64,000 bases of DNA from Dugong dugon (GCA_030035585.1 CM057465.1:34366001-34430000), one strand, 5' to 3'. Shown: positions 42,952 through 55,840, counted from the first letter of the stretch. Made by a program: numbers and translations. Notes: generated from the letters alone by a model not told the origin.

Positions 42952-43953
42952 CTGTTGTTTTTAGGTGCTGTCGAGTCAGTTCTGACTCATAGCGACCCTA
43001 TGTACAACAGAACAAAACACTACCTGGTCCTGCACCATCCTCACAGTTGTTGCTATATTTGAGCACATTGTTGCAGCCACTCTGTCAGTCTGTCTCATTG
43101 AAGGTCTTCCTCTTTCTTGTTGACCCTCTACTTTATCAAGCATGATGTCCTTCTCCAGGGACCGGCCCCTCCTGATAACATGTCCAAAGTACATGAGGTG
43201 TAGTCTTGTCAACTTCACTTCTAAGGAGCATTCTGGCCATACTTCTTCCAAAACATATTTGTTTGTTCTTCTGGCAGTCCATGGTATATTTAACATTCTT
43301 CATCAACACCGTAATTCAAATGTGTCAATTTTTCTTTGGTCTTCCTTATTCATTGTCCAGCTTTCGCATGCATATGAGGCGATTGAAAATACCCTGGCTT
43401 GAGTCAGGCACACCTTAGTTCTCAAAATGACATGTTTGCTTTTTAACACTTGAAAGAGATCTTTTGCAGCAGATCTACCCAGTGCATTATGTTGTTTGAT
43501 TTCTTGACTGCTGCTTCCATGGGTGATTGTTGATCCTAGTAAAACGAAATCCTTGACAACGTCAATATTTTCTCTGTTTATCGTGATGTTGCTTAATGGT
43601 CCGTTTGTGATGACTTTTGTTTTCTTTATGTTGAGGTGTAAGCCGTACTGAAGGCTGTAGTCTTTGATCTTCGTCAGTAAGTGCTTCAAGTCCTCTTTGC
43701 TTTCAGCAAGTAAAGTTGTGTCATCTGCATATTTCAGGTTGTTAATGAGTCTTCCTCCAAATCTGATGCTATGTTCTTCTTCATATAGTCCCGCTTCTTG
43801 ATTTATTTGTTCAGCATACAGATTGAATAAATATGGTGAAAGGTTACAGCCTTGATTTACACCTTTTTAAAACAGGCAGTATATCCTTGTTCTGTTTGAA
43901 CGACTGCCTCTTGGTCTATGCACAGGTTCCATGTGAGCACAGTTAAGTGTTCT
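42952..43953 (-). mobile_element. RTE LINE 3' kilobase, antisense, 5'-truncated
   Basis: From the tail (TAGGTGCTGTCGAGTCAGTT) back into the RT. It includes a 128-codon minus-strand frame (43303-43689) with MKHLLTKIKDYSLQYGLHLN, IDVVKDFVLLGSTI and SIASYACESWTMNKEDQR, and a C-terminal frame at 42976-43296 with MYFGHVIRRGRSLEKDIM. A reversed TGTGTCATCTGCATA (YADD) is near 43715. It is truncated at 43953. Confidence 0.93.
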
Positions 43954-44554
43954 TCATCACATTATATGATTGAATATTCATTCAGAATATTTCAAAAGTA
44001 CTTGAGTTGCTTGCAACTCAGTTTCCTCCCACCATTTTGTTAGTGTTTTTTGTGGTTATCCAAACTTTGACTTGTAGTGGTAGCTTCAGTGGGGAGAGGA
44101 GAAATATCACCCCTTCCCCATTGCCAGGTTACGGAACCCTTCCTTATATCAGAGTGTGAAGTACCAACATAGCTGGTAAGGTGGAGGTGGGGCATATGTA
44201 CAGTGTAACTATGAGAAATATTCTAAAATATGAAACGTGAAAGTACATAAGTATAAATAAGTCAGCTATTTGGTTCCATGACTATAAGAAAATTAATAAA
44301 GATGGAAACTGAATACAAGAACACTTCAGCGCCACCTTGTGGAGAGCTCACTGTAGTCAGGTTCTGCCCCTTCAGTTCCCTCTGCCGGTGGCTCTTGGAG
44401 ACAGGCCATTATGACATGGAGGGTGTGTTGTGTGTGTTTCTGCTATGCACCCATGTTTTTAACCAAATGTTTGACCTCTAACAATTACATATGGATGAAA
44501 TTGGATCTCAAGCATAATGGGTAATTTTGACAGTTTGCAGTGCCCTTCCATATG
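43954..44554. other. Single-copy DNA with a CTCF-type motif
   Basis: No repeat recognised. It holds the CTCF-like site at 44326-44344. Confidence 0.45.
44326..44344 (-). promoter_or_regulatory. Candidate CTCF binding site
   Basis: On the minus strand the site reads TCCACAAGGTGGCGCTGA, a very good match to the CTCF core (CCAC.AGGTGGCGCT) in non-repetitive DNA. Orientation is minus. Occupancy cannot be judged from sequence. Confidence 0.6.
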
Positions 44555-44720
44555 TACTATTTTATTTATTGCAATTCTGTGAGGTAGGCAGGAAAGCTAT
44601 TATTCTCATTTAATAGGTGAGAAAATGGAGATTCTGAGAGGGTTAATTGACTTGCCCAGGGTCACAATCAGTAAGTGATAAAGCTGTGACTTGAAATACA
44701 ATCTTTTGTGTCCTAATTCA
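44555..44720 (-). mobile_element. MIR SINE, antisense
   Basis: CAATTCTGTGAGGTAGGCAG, TTGACTTGCCCAGGGTCACA and CAGTAAGTGATAAAGCTGTG. Confidence 0.85.
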
Positions 44721-45356
44721 GGGGATTTTTCTGTTCTACTATGTTCTCCATAATGTATGAAAGTGTTTCATGTACGAGTAGCAGCTGTTACATCAGGCAA
44801 CTGTTTCTGCAGCCTGTTTCTTTTATTGTTTTATAGTATTATGATGCCTCTCATCACTGTCTGTGTGACTATAGGTCTGAGATCTGAGGACTTCAAATTC
44901 CTGTCAAGAAGGCCCTGAACCTGTTTTCCCTAGAGTGAGTGGATAGGAGGTGACAAGTCCTCATACAGAATCTTTGCTTGGAATTTGCTGTCAAATGTCT
45001 TAGGAGAAAGATCTTTGTTTTTCTGAAAGCAGGAGAGAGGTTTCATTTTGGCTGTTAACAGAGCAGAGGACTCAGCACATGATTAAACTAGTGGGCCTAG
45101 TCAAAAAGTCAGAGTTTCTTGAACAAATAGAAAGCTCCTGTTTTTGCTTTGGCTTTGTGGATTTAAGGGGTTGGTTGAAGTCTTGCAATGGATTCTCATT
45201 CTAGAGATTCTCTATCCCTATTAATGTATTCTCTGAAATCAAGACATTTCTCCCGTCTTCATTGCTGTGTCTTTAGCACATAGAAGCCACTCACATAATT
45301 GGGGGATATAAATGAATGAATTTTTTTTTCTTTCTCTTGGATTAAATACCCAAGAT
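44721..45356. other. Unassigned with a short L2-like end
   Basis: Near 45265-45335, GCTGTGTCTTTAGCACATAG and AATGAATGAATTT resemble an L2 3' end. Otherwise nothing recognised. Confidence 0.4.
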
Positions 45357-45561
45357 CATTGTTGTTGTGTGCCTTCAAGTGGATTCTGACTTATAGAGAC
45401 CCTATAATACAGAGTAAAACTGCCCCATAGGGTTTTCTGGCCTGTAATCTTTACAGGAGCAGATTGCCAGGTCTTTTCTCCTTCAGAGTGGCTGCTGGGT
45501 TTGAACTGCTGACCTTTTAGTTAGCAGCCTAGTGTTTAACCATTGGACCGCCAGGGCTCCT
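45357..45561 (-). mobile_element. AfroSINE, antisense
   Basis: TTGTTGTTGTGTGCCTTCAA, TAATCTTTACAGGAGCAGAT, the head CTTTTAGTTAGCAGCCTAGT and GCCAGGGCTCC. Confidence 0.93.
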
Positions 45562-45599
45562 CTTGGATCCTTAGGAGGTTAACATAATGCAGTAATATA

Positions 45600-46345
45600 G
45601 AATCAAACATCTCTAGGTTTGAATATTAAATTTGGTCCTTCCTAATTATTTATCAATTCCCATGGAAACAGCAGTCAAGAAATCAAATGATGCATTGCAT
45701 TGGGCAAATCTTCTGCCAAAGATCTCTTTAAAGTGTTCAAAAGCAAAGATGTTGCTTTGAGGATTAAGGTGCGCCTGACCCCAGCTATGGTATTTTCATG
45801 CCTCATATGCATGCAAAAGCTGGACAATGAATAAGAAAGACCAAAGAAGAATTGATGCATTTGAATCATGGTGTTGGTGAAGAATATTGAATGTACCATG
45901 GACTGCTAGAAGAACAAACAAATCTGTCTTGGAAGAGGCCAGAATGCTTCTTAGAAGACAGGGTGGCAAGACTTCATCTCATGTACTTTGGACATGTTAT
46001 CAGGAGGGACTAGTCCCTGGAGAAGGACATCATACTTGGTAAAGTAGAGGGTCAGCGAAAAAGAGGAAGACCCTCAACAAGATGGATCGACACAGTGGCT
46101 GCAGCAATGGGCTCAAGCATAACAACGATTGTGACGATGGCACAGGACTAGGCAGTGTTTTGTTCTGTTGTACATAGGGTCGCTATGAGTTGGAACTGTC
46201 TCGATGGCATCTGACAACAGCAATTGCTTAACCTCTCTGAGCCTCAGTTTTCTTAACTGTGAAGTGAATAGTTTACAGTGACCAGATGATTATGTGCATG
46301 TAAGGAACTTAGCACAGTATCTGGCACACAGGAAGTTTTGAATCC
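45600..46345 (+). mobile_element. MIR SINE, split by an RTE insertion
   Basis: Weak MIR text (AGGTTTGAATATTAAATTTG) precedes the RTE. Clear sense MIR continues after it: GCTTAACCTCTCTGAGCCTC, AGTTTTCTTAACTGTGAAGT, CTTAGCACAGTATCTGGCAC. Confidence 0.7.
45657..46222 (+). mobile_element. RTE LINE 3' end, sense, 5'-truncated
   Basis: CATGGAAACAGCAGTCAAGA, GCAAAAGCTGGACAATGAAT, ATGTACTTTGGACATGTTAT and CAAGATGGATCGACACAGTG, then the tail GGCATCTGACAACAGCAA. It interrupts a MIR. Confidence 0.92.
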
Positions 46346-46775
46346 CTGCTAGATGCTTTCTTCATCATTGCCACCATCATTATCAGGATTTATTTGACTT
46401 CCAAACTTTTCATAGAATAGGCTAAGAATTCTAAAGTTATAATGCCTGCTTTTCTTTCATCTCTAAATCTGGCTATAGTTCTTAGGATTCTTAGTACTTC
46501 TCCAACACAGAACTTACCAAATTGCCTTGCACACTGACTTCTGCTCATATTCTTTGGTGTTCAGTTGGAGTTGAAGCCTCGGATATCAACTGAACCCTTT
46601 CATACTAATATCTACAATTAACAAATATTTGGAGGAAAGATAGGTCTTGTTCTTGCCCTGTGCAGATCAGCACACATGAAGTGAAATGTTCTCTGGAGAC
46701 CTTTTTTGTACCTGGTAAAAGACCCTTGCTTGATTGTTCCAGCAATAATTTTTCATGTTTTACATGATCCTCCAC
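46346..46775. other. Unassigned sequence
   Basis: AT-rich, nothing recognised. Confidence 0.4.
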
Positions 46776-46986
46776 CAAGATTTCTCAACCTCAGCACTTC
46801 TGACAGTTTGGGTTGGATAATTCTTTGTTGTGGATGACTGTCTTATGCGTTGTAGGATGTTTAGCAGCATCCCGGGGCTCCCAGTAGCATCCTCTGGCTC
46901 ACTCCCAGGTTGTACCAACCTAAAATGCCTCCAGATTTTCCAGACATCGACTGAGTGACAGAATCACCCTTGGTTGAGAGTCACTG
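46776..46986 (+). mobile_element. hAT-Charlie non-autonomous element (MER20-like)
   Basis: AGATTTCTCAACCTCAGCAC, TTGGGTTGGATAATTCTTTG, GTAGGATGTTTAGCAGCATC and CTTGGTTGAGAGTCACTG follow the placental MER20 pattern, with inverted CAGTG..TTCTCAA ends. Confidence 0.78.
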
Positions 46987-47294
46987 TCTAAACCTTGCCA
47001 TGTTTCTTTCTGTGATAGATACTGCTTCTTTTTGACTAGTAATTGACACTTCTCATTTATTTCTTCCTTTCTCTTTGTCATTCATCCCTTTCAGCTCACT
47101 CCTATTCTCTCTTGCACTGAGAACACAGTTTACTTAGGCTGAAGTAATTACTAAACTGCTTTATGTGAGAGTGAAGGCTTAGAATAAAAGCTATTTATTT
47201 TGAAAGTGCACAGTGATTACAAAAATCTCAAGGGCCATAAAAATCTTTAGAAAGGCAAAGTACTAAGTATTTTTGCTCCTCTTTAGCATGCTGA
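46987..47294. other. Unassigned sequence
   Basis: No gene or repeat recognised. Confidence 0.4.
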
Positions 47295-47487
47295 AGGGGC
47301 CCTGGGTGGCTCAGCTCCTTACCAAAAGGTTGGCAGTTCAAATCTACCTAGAGGTACTTCAGAAGAAAGGCTTGGTGATCTACCTCCAAAAGATCACAGC
47401 TGTTGAAAACTCTGTGGGATACGGTTCTACTCTGAAACACATGGGATTGCCATGAGTCAGAACCGACTCAACGGCAGCTGGTTTTGT
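47295..47487 (+). mobile_element. AfroSINE, sense
   Basis: GGGGCCCTGGGTGGCTCAGC, CCAAAAGGTTGGCAGTTCAA, GAAAGGCTTGGTGATCTACC and the tail CCGACTCAACGGCAGCTGGT. Confidence 0.93.
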
Positions 47488-48182
47488 CATGCTGAAAGAA
47501 GGCTTGGGTTTTGTCAAAATTGTGAGGCATTTGTGACATTTGTCTTCCTCTTTCTGCTCTTTCTTCTTTTACTTCCTCTTGTTTCCTGATGTTCTCTTTT
47601 CAAACTCCAAACCTGTTACTTATCTACCTTCTGTAATACAAAACATTCTTCCTTCCAGTTCCCACATCCCAGGGAATCTCACATGTATTGGAACTCAGCT
47701 AAATATTAGGGGAGCCAGGTGATTAATTTTTATGAAATTGAAAATAATGGAAAGGGTTGAATATGTCACTCCTCTTAAGATGTATGTTTTGTTAAAAGTA
47801 AAACTTCCCTGCTTTGAGAAATGAGTCTCAAGGACCGTACTAAAGTGACATGAAGAATTTTAGGTGAATGGGTGGGATAGTTTTAGGCCCAAGAGCCTTC
47901 CTTATACTTCACAAGTCATGTCTCCCATACAACCACTTTATGTCGTGAAAACCAACCTCGCATTTCAAGAGTTTTTAAATAGAGGTGTCTGCACCTTCTT
48001 GCAGCCCCTTGGAATTTTCCCCTGCTGGATATAACTATATCTTCTAATTAGACTAATTTTATTGTTGTTGTTGATGATTTTTTTTTCCCATATTGGTGTC
48101 CTGGGAACAGATAAGGAAGTTGAATAAAGAGAAAAAATTGAGTAAAGGGACAAGTTGTGCATTGATACAAGCTGCTATTTTT
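47488..48182. other. Unassigned sequence
   Basis: No gene or repeat recognised. Confidence 0.4.
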
Positions 48183-48265
48183 GTTGTTGTTAGTTGCCAT
48201 CCAGTCAGCTCCAAGAGTCATGGTGACCTTACGTATAACAGCGTGAAACACTGCCCAGTCAACAT
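48183..48265 (-). mobile_element. RTE-tail fragment, antisense
   Basis: TTGTTGTTAGTTGCCATCCA, GTCATGGTGACCTTACGTAT and GTGAAACACTGCCCAGTC. About 80 bp of the RTE or RTE-dependent SINE tail. Confidence 0.72.
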
Positions 48266-49039
48266 AAAGACTAAGTTTAAAAATCGTGTGTGTGAATTAT
48301 GGGAAAGGTGTTCGAAGAGGATGCTGTTATAGTTCTCTTTGTGGAAGAGAGTTAACTTACTTGGAAGATTTAAAAAACTAGATAGGAGAAAGGAGGCTGG
48401 AAAAAAAATGTATATGTGGCAGAGATGACATTATAAAGAAGAAGATTTAGGGAAAGATTAAAGAGACTGTAGAAAAACATTTGAAGCCTTGCAAATAAGA
48501 AGAGAGCTATGAGGCTTTATTTATGATCTGTAAAATGAGAGTATTGGCTCGCTCTCTTCCAAGTTTAATACTCTGTTATTACTAGATGACATTCTTGAGA
48601 AACTGGGAAGGTGGCAACGTTTGCTATTTAATACCAAAAAGGCAGTAGGAGGACTCTTCTCTCTGTGCCTCATTACAGTGGACATCATGTAACAGAAAGA
48701 AACAACTGTGGAGAGCATGAGAGCAACTTTAGACAAAGCAAGACATGACTTGGGCATATTTCTTTGTGTTCTTTCATGCTTGAATATATATTCTTTGTTC
48801 ATAGACTTATGACTTACAGGCATCTTCATTAGATTCAAACATGAATTCATCATTTAAAATATTTTCACAATATTAATTGTGAATCTTGGGTCTTGTCTTT
48901 TTTCTATACGCGACAGAAGTATCATATTTCCAAAGTTTTTATAGGCTAATCTTTAGGAACATGTCAGCAGAATCAGTACAGATGCAGTCAAAAGAGAACC
49001 TACAGTCACAAGTAGAACATTATATATTTTTTTCAAAAA
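48266..49039. other. Unassigned sequence
   Basis: AT-rich. A 110-codon minus-strand frame (48521-48853) has no domain I recognise and no start or splice context. Confidence 0.4.
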
Positions 49040-49110
49040 ATAATTATTCAACAAGCTTTTGTTAAGTGCCTCCAATGTGTGAGGCATCGTGTTATATGTT
49101 GGAGCTGTAA
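49040..49110 (-). mobile_element. L2 LINE fragment, antisense
   Basis: TCAACAAGCTTTTGTTAAGT and GCCTCCAATGTGTGAGGCAT match the reversed L2 3' end. Confidence 0.65.
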
Positions 49111-50902
49111 AATAAATAAACAAATAAAAAGAAACAAACAATCAAACACAACAGCAACCATTTCCAAACTATAATTTGCTTTTCTCAGTTTGCTAAAGCT
49201 TGGTGATTAGAATGGAGTCAGTATACAATGCTATAGACCCACAGTTTGGAATACAAATGGCATGTGAGGTCCCTTTGATCTGGGCATCTCTCCACGTGAA
49301 GTCAGATGTAGAGGAAGTTACTGGGTGGATAGCAGACCTCCCACAGCTTTAGAAAATGATACCACCATGAGGGGTAGTAGACTAGAATGCCTCTAGATTT
49401 ATTTTATATTCTTCTGGATAGATTCTTGGAGTACCTGCCCTATGTCAGCTTTTCTGGGAGATTGGTTCTGGGTTCAGGTCACATCTAGGAAGTTCAGAAA
49501 ACTCCTCTGTAGGTATGAAGTTCACGGTTCTTTTATGTAATTTAGGTTTGTACACAAAACAGACTGAAATTTGGGACAAGTTATGTTCTTGTGGAGGACC
49601 CTCCTGCCTACAACTAGTTCACCTGTGCGCCTTTGTTTATGTGGATTCTGCAGGCTGAACGTTGCCTTCTTCAGTCTTCTCCAGGGAAGTTCTGGGGCCC
49701 GTAGTAAATGGCTCAAGGTTGGGGGAGAGGTATGGGACAGGAGGGTTAAATTGTTAATGGTGTTTTGATGTAATCAAATCCTTAATAGTAAAATGTCTAA
49801 CTGGTAGTCAAGAGATTGAATTTTACTTCTGGCTTGCTGCAAGTCACTCCCTTTGTGACTTTGGACAAGTCACGTTTCCTTCCTGAGACTCTTCATGTCT
49901 ATAAATCAAGGAAACTGGCTAGATAATTTCTAAAGTTTATCAGAGCAGAAATGCTCTCTAATTGTACGCCTTCTTGCTGTTTCTCTTTTAAACTTTCTTT
50001 TCAGGAAGAGTAGAATTGGTCCTGAAGCTGCCTTGTCGGGCTCCAATTAACTGGATTTTGCTTGTAAAATTTTTATTTCTTTGCATTATAGAAGGTAGCC
50101 ATTCAAGGAAGAGAAGGAGCACCCACACTCCCTCTTTCAAGTGAGTTACCCCAATCAGTCCTATTGCAAAGACCAAGATGGATTCTGCACTTTACCTTTA
50201 GCATCATAAGGGAACAGCAGCAGTGAAATGGGAGATTGATTATTATTGCTGCTTGAGCAGACACAGGTATGGGGCCTCCAAGGTGCTGGCTGCCATTTAT
50301 TACTATCTTGTCATTCTTGCCAGTCTTTAAGAAAACGGGGCCAAGATAAGAGGTATACTCCCAAGTTAGAGATACAATGGGCAACTTTCAAGAGATGTTA
50401 TTTCTGTGTGGGAATGAAAGAGTAAAATGGAGGGATGGTATCCAACTTGAGAAAATGCAAAACTGGTTTTAGATTAAAACATGATAATGCCCAGAAAGGT
50501 GATTATGTATAAATGGCACATTCTGTCTGAATTTGTCATCAGTCACAGTGTTTGATTCATACCTACCTCTTTTATAGGAAAAATAAAAGATAAGTACACA
50601 TCGCTGTTAGTATCAAACAGGCAATCCAACTCTAAAGAAAGGGCTAGAATCTTATTCTTGCATTATCTCCAAAGCTATCAGTGATATAAGTTATGATTGC
50701 AGAACTTCTATTATTGTGGCAGTATTATAAGCAGGAAGAACATAGCTGTATTTTCAGTTCCCAGGTGGAATATGCTTGACATTTGAATCCGAGAACAAAA
50801 TCATGAAGCATTCTAAGTGTTGCCCCACCTAATCTATCATTTTTGTTGAGTTACATCCAATTTTATAACTTTTCAGTAAAGTCTTTTTCCCCTTACCTCG
50901 TG
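49111..50902. other. Mostly unassigned, with one MIR
   Basis: A sense MIR lies at 49800-49945. The rest shows no repeat, exon or RNA gene that I recognise. Confidence 0.45.
49800..49945 (+). mobile_element. MIR SINE, sense
   Basis: TTACTTCTGGCTTGCTGCAA, TGACTTTGGACAAGTCACGT, then CCTGAGACTCTTCATGTCTA. Confidence 0.75.
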
Positions 50903-51106
50903 AGTCCTTGGGTGGCACAAATGGTTAACCGCTCTACTGCTAGCCGAAATGTTGGCAGTTTGAACCCACCCAGCGGCATCTCAGAGGACAGGCCTGGTGA
51001 TCTGCTTCTGAAAGGTCACAGCCTTGAAAACCCTATGGAGCAGTTCTGCTCTGTACACATGGGGTCACCGTGGGTCTAAATTGACTCGATGGCAACTAAC
51101 ACAAAC
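50903..51106 (+). mobile_element. AfroSINE, sense
   Basis: GAGTCCTTGGGTGGCACAAA, TGGTTAACCGCTCTACTGCT, GTTTGAACCCACCCAGCGGC and the tail TTGACTCGATGGCAACTAAC. Confidence 0.93.
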
Positions 51107-52529
51107 CTCTTATTTAAAAAATAAATGCAGTGCTATCAATTTTAAAATGAGAATGCCACAGTTTGTTGTACTTAGAGGGGTCATGAATAATTTATGTACA
51201 GTAAGTAGGTGAGTTTCTAGAACAGTGATTAATTAAAAATGTTTTTAAATTCTGGATTAGAAATGTGGGTATTTTCTTTTGGGCCACGTTCTTTAAAAAG
51301 TTACAATTATAGGACTCATAGGAGCCAGTTACAACTAGGTGATTTGCATTTATTCTCCTCTCTTCATGCCAGTGTAAATGTTGGGATTTTGATTCTTCTT
51401 TGCCTTCTTCCTTTTTTTTTTTAACTTGCAATCAAAATTCCAGACATTTATTGGTGTTTAAAAATGGTAGTTTCCCCTGACTTAATGTAGCTGATTTCAT
51501 TCGTGAGAGACACATCTCTTATCTCCTGATTAAACTCAGTTTTACTTATCAGACTACTCAAGTAAAATGATGCCAGTTTCATTTTTATCTTGCTTAGACT
51601 ACTAAATTGGAAGTGGGGATGTTTAAACAGGAATGTAGCATACTGGAATCACGAGGTAAACCTTCTCTAATATTCTTTACTGGAACATGACTAATGGTTT
51701 GGGAAATAGGGCCTATGAGTAAAAGTTAACAGGAATTGAAAATTGTTTCATATTTAGATAAATAAATGGTGATTTAAACACAGATTGTAAATTCATGAGG
51801 AACAATTGCAAAGACAGTTAAATGTCATCCTTTCTTCTAAATATTAATACTAAAGAAGATCATATGTAACCAGCAGGAAGAATTGTGTTAGGAAAAAAGA
51901 TGAATGCTTATAGGAATGTCCCAGAGAGACTGTGCCTTAGAAAAAGGATAGTTAACTGTGAAGTAACAGGCTTTTGGACTCTAGACAAAATTATTTCCAG
52001 CATCCATTGCACATTTCTTTTTTCAGTTCTTGTCAGTGAAGTATAAATATGCACCCATATTCTTAACTTGTATCACTTGCATTCACTATTTTGCAAAGGT
52101 TTGAAGAAGATCTGGGTTTCTTGGAAGCAGATCTGAGGGACATGGAATTGGATGTTTTAGAATACAAATTCTAGAAGTGAGAGACCATACTGGGTTCTCT
52201 ACTGAGTATTCAGGAAGTGTTCTTGCAGGGAAAAAAACTACAACAAGCTATTTGTAACTGGGAGTCACAATGTTATTATAGGAGGTGAAGGTATGTGACG
52301 AGGAAGTCATGATTTGATGCAGAGGGCTTGTAAGCAGAAAAAACTCTTTCACTTAAAATGTGTCATTGGAAAATATAAGTTGATTTTGGTAATAATATTC
52401 CCAGTGCTGAAAGTATGGCCCAAATTACGGGCTAAAAGTAAAATGTAAAGAGAGATGTGTTAGATATAATTTTCATCTATTTTTGAGAAAAGTGTTAATA
52501 AAGATACTGAAGATATTTCTTTTTTTAAA
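51107..52529. other. Unassigned sequence
   Basis: AT-rich single-copy DNA with no gene or repeat recognised. Confidence 0.45.
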
Positions 52530-54436
52530 AATTTTGTTATTTTTTCTTATTGTTGTAGTTTAAATGAAGTTTACATTTCAAGTCAGTCTCCCATACAAAA
52601 ATTTATACATACATTGTTATGTGACCCTAATTGCTCTCCCCATACTGTGACAGCACACTTCTCCTTTCTACCCCTGATTCCCCATGTCCATTCAACCAGC
52701 TCCTAACCCTCTCTGCGTTCCCATCTCACCTCCGGACAGAAGCTGCCCGTTTAGTCTCTTGTATCTACTTGAGCTAAGAGGCACGCTCCTCACGAGCATC
52801 ACTTTATTTTCCACAGTCCTGTCCAATCCCTGTCTGAAGAGTTGGCCTGGAAATTGTTTTAGTTCTGGGCTGTTAGAGAATCCAGGGGCCATGCTTTCTG
52901 GGGTTCCTCCAGTCTCAGAGCATTAAGTCTGATCTTCTTACTAGAATTTGAGTTCTGCACCACAACTTTCTCCTGCTCCATCAGGGACTGTCTGTTGTGT
53001 TTCCTGTCAGGGTGGTCATTGGTGATAGCTGGGCACCATCTAGTTCTTCTGGTCTCAGGCTGATGAAGTCTCAGGTTTATGTGGCCCTTTCTGTCTCTTG
53101 GGCTAATACTTTCCTTGTGTCTTTGGTGTTCTTCATTCTCCTTTACTCCAGGTGGTTGGGACCAAGTGATGCATCTTAGATGGCCGCTTGTAAGCTTTTA
53201 AGGTGTCACTCACCAAAGTAGGATGTAGAACATTTCCTTATTAAGCTTGGTTATGCCAGTTGACCTAGATGTCCCCTGAAAGCATGGTCCCCACACCCCT
53301 GCCCCTGCTACTCTCTCTGTCAAAGTGTTTGATTGTATTCAGGAAACTTTTCGCTTTGGTTTAGTCCAGTTGTGCTAACTTCCCCTGTAGTGTGTGCTGT
53401 CCTTCCCTTCACCTAATATAATTCCTATCTATTATCTAGTTAGTAAATAACCCTCACCCTTCCTCCCCACCCTTGTAACCATCGAAGAATGTTTTCTTCT
53501 GTGTTTAAACCTTTTCTTGAGTTCTTATAATAGTGGTCTAATACAATATTTGTCCTTCTGTGACTGACTAAATTCGCTCAGCATAATGCCCTCCAGATTC
53601 CTCCATGTTAAAAGATGTTTCACGTCTTCGTCGTTGTTCATTATCATTGCGTAGTATTCCATTGTGCGGATACCCATAATTTGTTTATCCATTCATCCAT
53701 TGATGGGCACCTAGGTTGTTTCCATCTTTTTGCTATTGTGAACAGTGCTGCAGTGAACATGGGTGTGCATGTATCTATTCATGTGATGGCTCTTACTTCT
53801 CTAGGATATATTCCAAGGAGCGAGATAGCTGGATCATATGGTACTTCTATTTCTAGCTTTTTAAGGAGGCATCAAATCGATTTCCAAAGTGGTTGTACCA
53901 TTTCACATTCCCAGCAACGATGTATAAGTGTCCCAGTCTCTCCACAGCCTCTCCAGCATTGATTATTTTGTGTTTTTCACAATGTTGAGTCTACCTATCC
54001 TTGAGCAAGGTATGTTTCTCCACTTATGCAGGTCTCTTTTAGTTTTTTGCATTAGTGTCTTGTATTTTTCTGTGTATAGGTCTTTTATGTCTCTGGTTAG
54101 ATGTATTCCTAAGTATTTTATCTTCTTGGGGCTATTGTAAATGGTATTGATTTGGTGATTTCCTCTTCAAGGTTCTCTTTGTTGGTGTAAAGGAATCCAA
54201 CTGATTTTTGTATGTTCATCTTGTATCCTGAAACTTTGCTGAAATCTTCTGTTAGTTCCAGTAGTTTTCTTGTGGACTCTTTGGGGTTTTCTGTGTATAA
54301 GATCATATCATCTGCAAAAAGAGATACTTTGAATTCTTCCTTACCAATTTGGATGTGCTTTATTTCTTTTCTATGAAAGTTTGGTAGAATTCTCTGATGA
54401 AGCTATCCAGGCCAGGGCTTTTTTTGTTGGGAGTCT

Positions 54437-55840
54437 TTAAATTTCCTTTTCAGTCTCTTCTTTTGTTATGGGTTTATTTAGTTGTTCTGCTTCTGTTTGC
54501 GTTAGTTTATGTAGGTAGTGAGTTTCTAGACATTTGTCCATTTCCTCTAGGTTTTCAAATTTGTTAGAGTACAATTTTTCATAGTATTCTGTTATGATTC
54601 TTTTAATTTCAGTTGGGCCTGTTGTGATATCACCCATCTCATTTCTTATATGGGTTATTTGCTTCCTCTCCTGTTTTTGTTTTGTCGGTTTGGCCAATGG
54701 TTTATCAATTTTATTGATCTTTTCAAAGAACCAGCTTTTGGTCTTGTTAACTCTTTCAATTGTTTTTCTATTCTCTATTTCATTTAATTCTGCTCTAATT
54801 CTTATTATTTCCTTCCTTCTGGCACCTGAGGGCTTCTTTTGGTGCTCTCTTTCTGCTTCTTCCAGTTGTAGGGTTAATGTTTTGGTTATGGCCCTTTCTT
54901 CTTTTTGAATATGTGCATTTATTGCTATAAACTGACTTCTGAGCACTGCTTTTGCTGTGTCCCAAAGGTTCTGGTAGGATGTGTTTTCATTCTCATTTGA
55001 TTCTATGAATTTCTTTATTCCATCCTTAATTTTTTCTATAACCCAGTAGTTTCTGAGCAAGATGTTGTTCAGTTTTCATGTGTTTGATTTTTTTCCCCTG
55101 CTTTTTCTGTTGTTGATTTCTACTTTTATGGCTTTATGGTCAGAAAAGATGCTTTACAATATTTCGATGCCTTGGATTTTGTTTAGATTTGCTTTATGTC
55201 CCAATATGTGGTCTATTCTGGAAAATGTTCCATGTGCATTGGAAAAGAAAGTATACTTGGCTGCTGTTGGGTGCAGTGTTCGTTATATGTCTATGAGATC
55301 AAGTTGGTTGATTGTAACATTTAGCTCTTCTGTGTCTTTGCTGAGCTTCTTTCTGGGTGTTCTGTCCTTCACTGAAATTGGTGTGTTGAAGTCTCCTTGT
55401 ACTATTGTGGAGCTGTCTAGCTCTCTTTTCAGTGCTGTTAAGAGTTTGTTTTATGTATTTTGGAGCCCTGTCATTGGGTGCATAAATATTTATGATACTG
55501 ATGTCCTCCTGGTGTATTGACCCTTTAATCATTATATAGTGTCCTTCCTTATCCTTTGTGGTAGATTTTACTTTAAAGTCTATTTTGTCAGAGATTAATA
55601 TTGCCACTCCTGCTTTTTTTTGAGTGTTGTTTGCTTGATATATTTTCTTCATCCTATGAGTTTTACTTTGTTTGTGTCTTTAAGTCTAAGGTGTGTCTGT
55701 TGTAGGCAGCATGTAGATGTATCATGTTTTTTTATCCAATCTGCCACTCTCTGTCTCTTTACTGGTGCATTTAGTCGATTTACATTCAGTGTAATTATTG
55801 ACAGGTTTGAGTTTAGTGCTGTAGTTTTGATGTCTTTTTT
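54437..55840 (-). pseudogene. L1 ORF2 N-terminal half, degraded
   Basis: The endonuclease frame 55299-55652 holds AGVAILISDKIDFKVKSTTK, DKEGHYIMIKGSIHQEDISI and NIYAPNDRAPKYIKQTL. The 207-codon frame 54437-55060 carries the linker/pre-[77 protein letters not shown]. It is then broken by an internal deletion. Confidence 0.92.

Noticed and set aside
48521-48853. 110-codon minus-strand frame as a small gene
   Set aside because: No domain, signal peptide or conserved neighbours visible. Length is within chance expectation.
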